Translations under genes and position numbers: made by a program
The notes under the pieces: generated by a model
Database searches by the model: none
What the model was told of the DNA's origin: nothing
The model's input: only the letters and a program-made list of their open reading frames with translations
In this document: positions 6,361 to 6,370 of the stretch, in pieces
Layout of the letters: each line of letters begins with the position of its first letter
How positions within the stretch are numbered: the first letter of the stretch is position 1
NCBI GenBank assembly: GCA_003520425.1
Contig: DOUU01000416.1
Location: 1-6,370, forward strand
Source: Deltaproteobacteria bacterium
GTDB lineage: Bacteria > Myxococcota_A > UBA9160
DNA length: 6,370 bases
Reading direction: 5' to 3'

Positions 6361-6370
6361 GGTACGCCTC

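Overview
The window is GC-rich chromosomal DNA (roughly two thirds G+C by eye) with strong Shine-Dalgarno sequences and a TTG start. It comes from a bacterium with an accessory or secondary-type metabolism. The gene mix (RND pump, class B flavin monooxygenase, lipase-like hydrolase, nitronate monooxygenase, short malic enzyme) is common in soil or environmental proteobacteria, myxobacteria-like lineages and Binatota-like lineages. The sequence alone does not fix the taxon. I see no mobile element, tRNA, rRNA, CRISPR array or phage gene.

Layout from left to right: (1) 1-444, minus strand: N-terminal 148 residues of an RND-family efflux permease that runs off the left edge. (2) 445-1142: about 700 bases with no convincing gene, holding several short inverted repeats, three of them in a row just before the next gene. 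(3) 1143-2219, plus strand: an alpha/beta hydrolase with a complete Ser-Asp-His triad, resembling acid or gastric lipases. (4) 2220-2274: a short convergent gap with a probable terminator hairpin. (5) 2275-3711, minus strand: a Baeyer-Villiger-type FAD/NADPH monooxygenase, best started at a TTG behind a perfect AGGAGG. (6) 3712-3987: a gene-free leader with hairpins. (7) 3988-5331, minus strand: a short malic enzyme without the phosphotransacetylase domain. (8) 5332-5403: a compact divergent intergenic region. (9) 5404-6360, plus strand: a nitronate monooxygenase / FabK-like FMN enzyme. Only 10 bases follow it.

The genes do not form one operon; strands alternate and gaps separate most of them. 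The Baeyer-Villiger monooxygenase and the lipase-like hydrolase converge on a shared terminator region. Oxidising a ketone to an ester and then hydrolysing the ester is a known two-step pathway, so a functional link is possible but is not shown by an operon. Malic enzyme could supply reduced nicotinamide cofactor and pyruvate, but this too is only inference. I found no convincing new biological system. The most useful corrections are start sites: three of the long open frames (monooxygenase, malic enzyme, nitronate monooxygenase) carry spurious N-terminal extensions of 64 to 315 or so residues, and large antisense or off-frame reading frames here are artefacts of GC-rich codon use.
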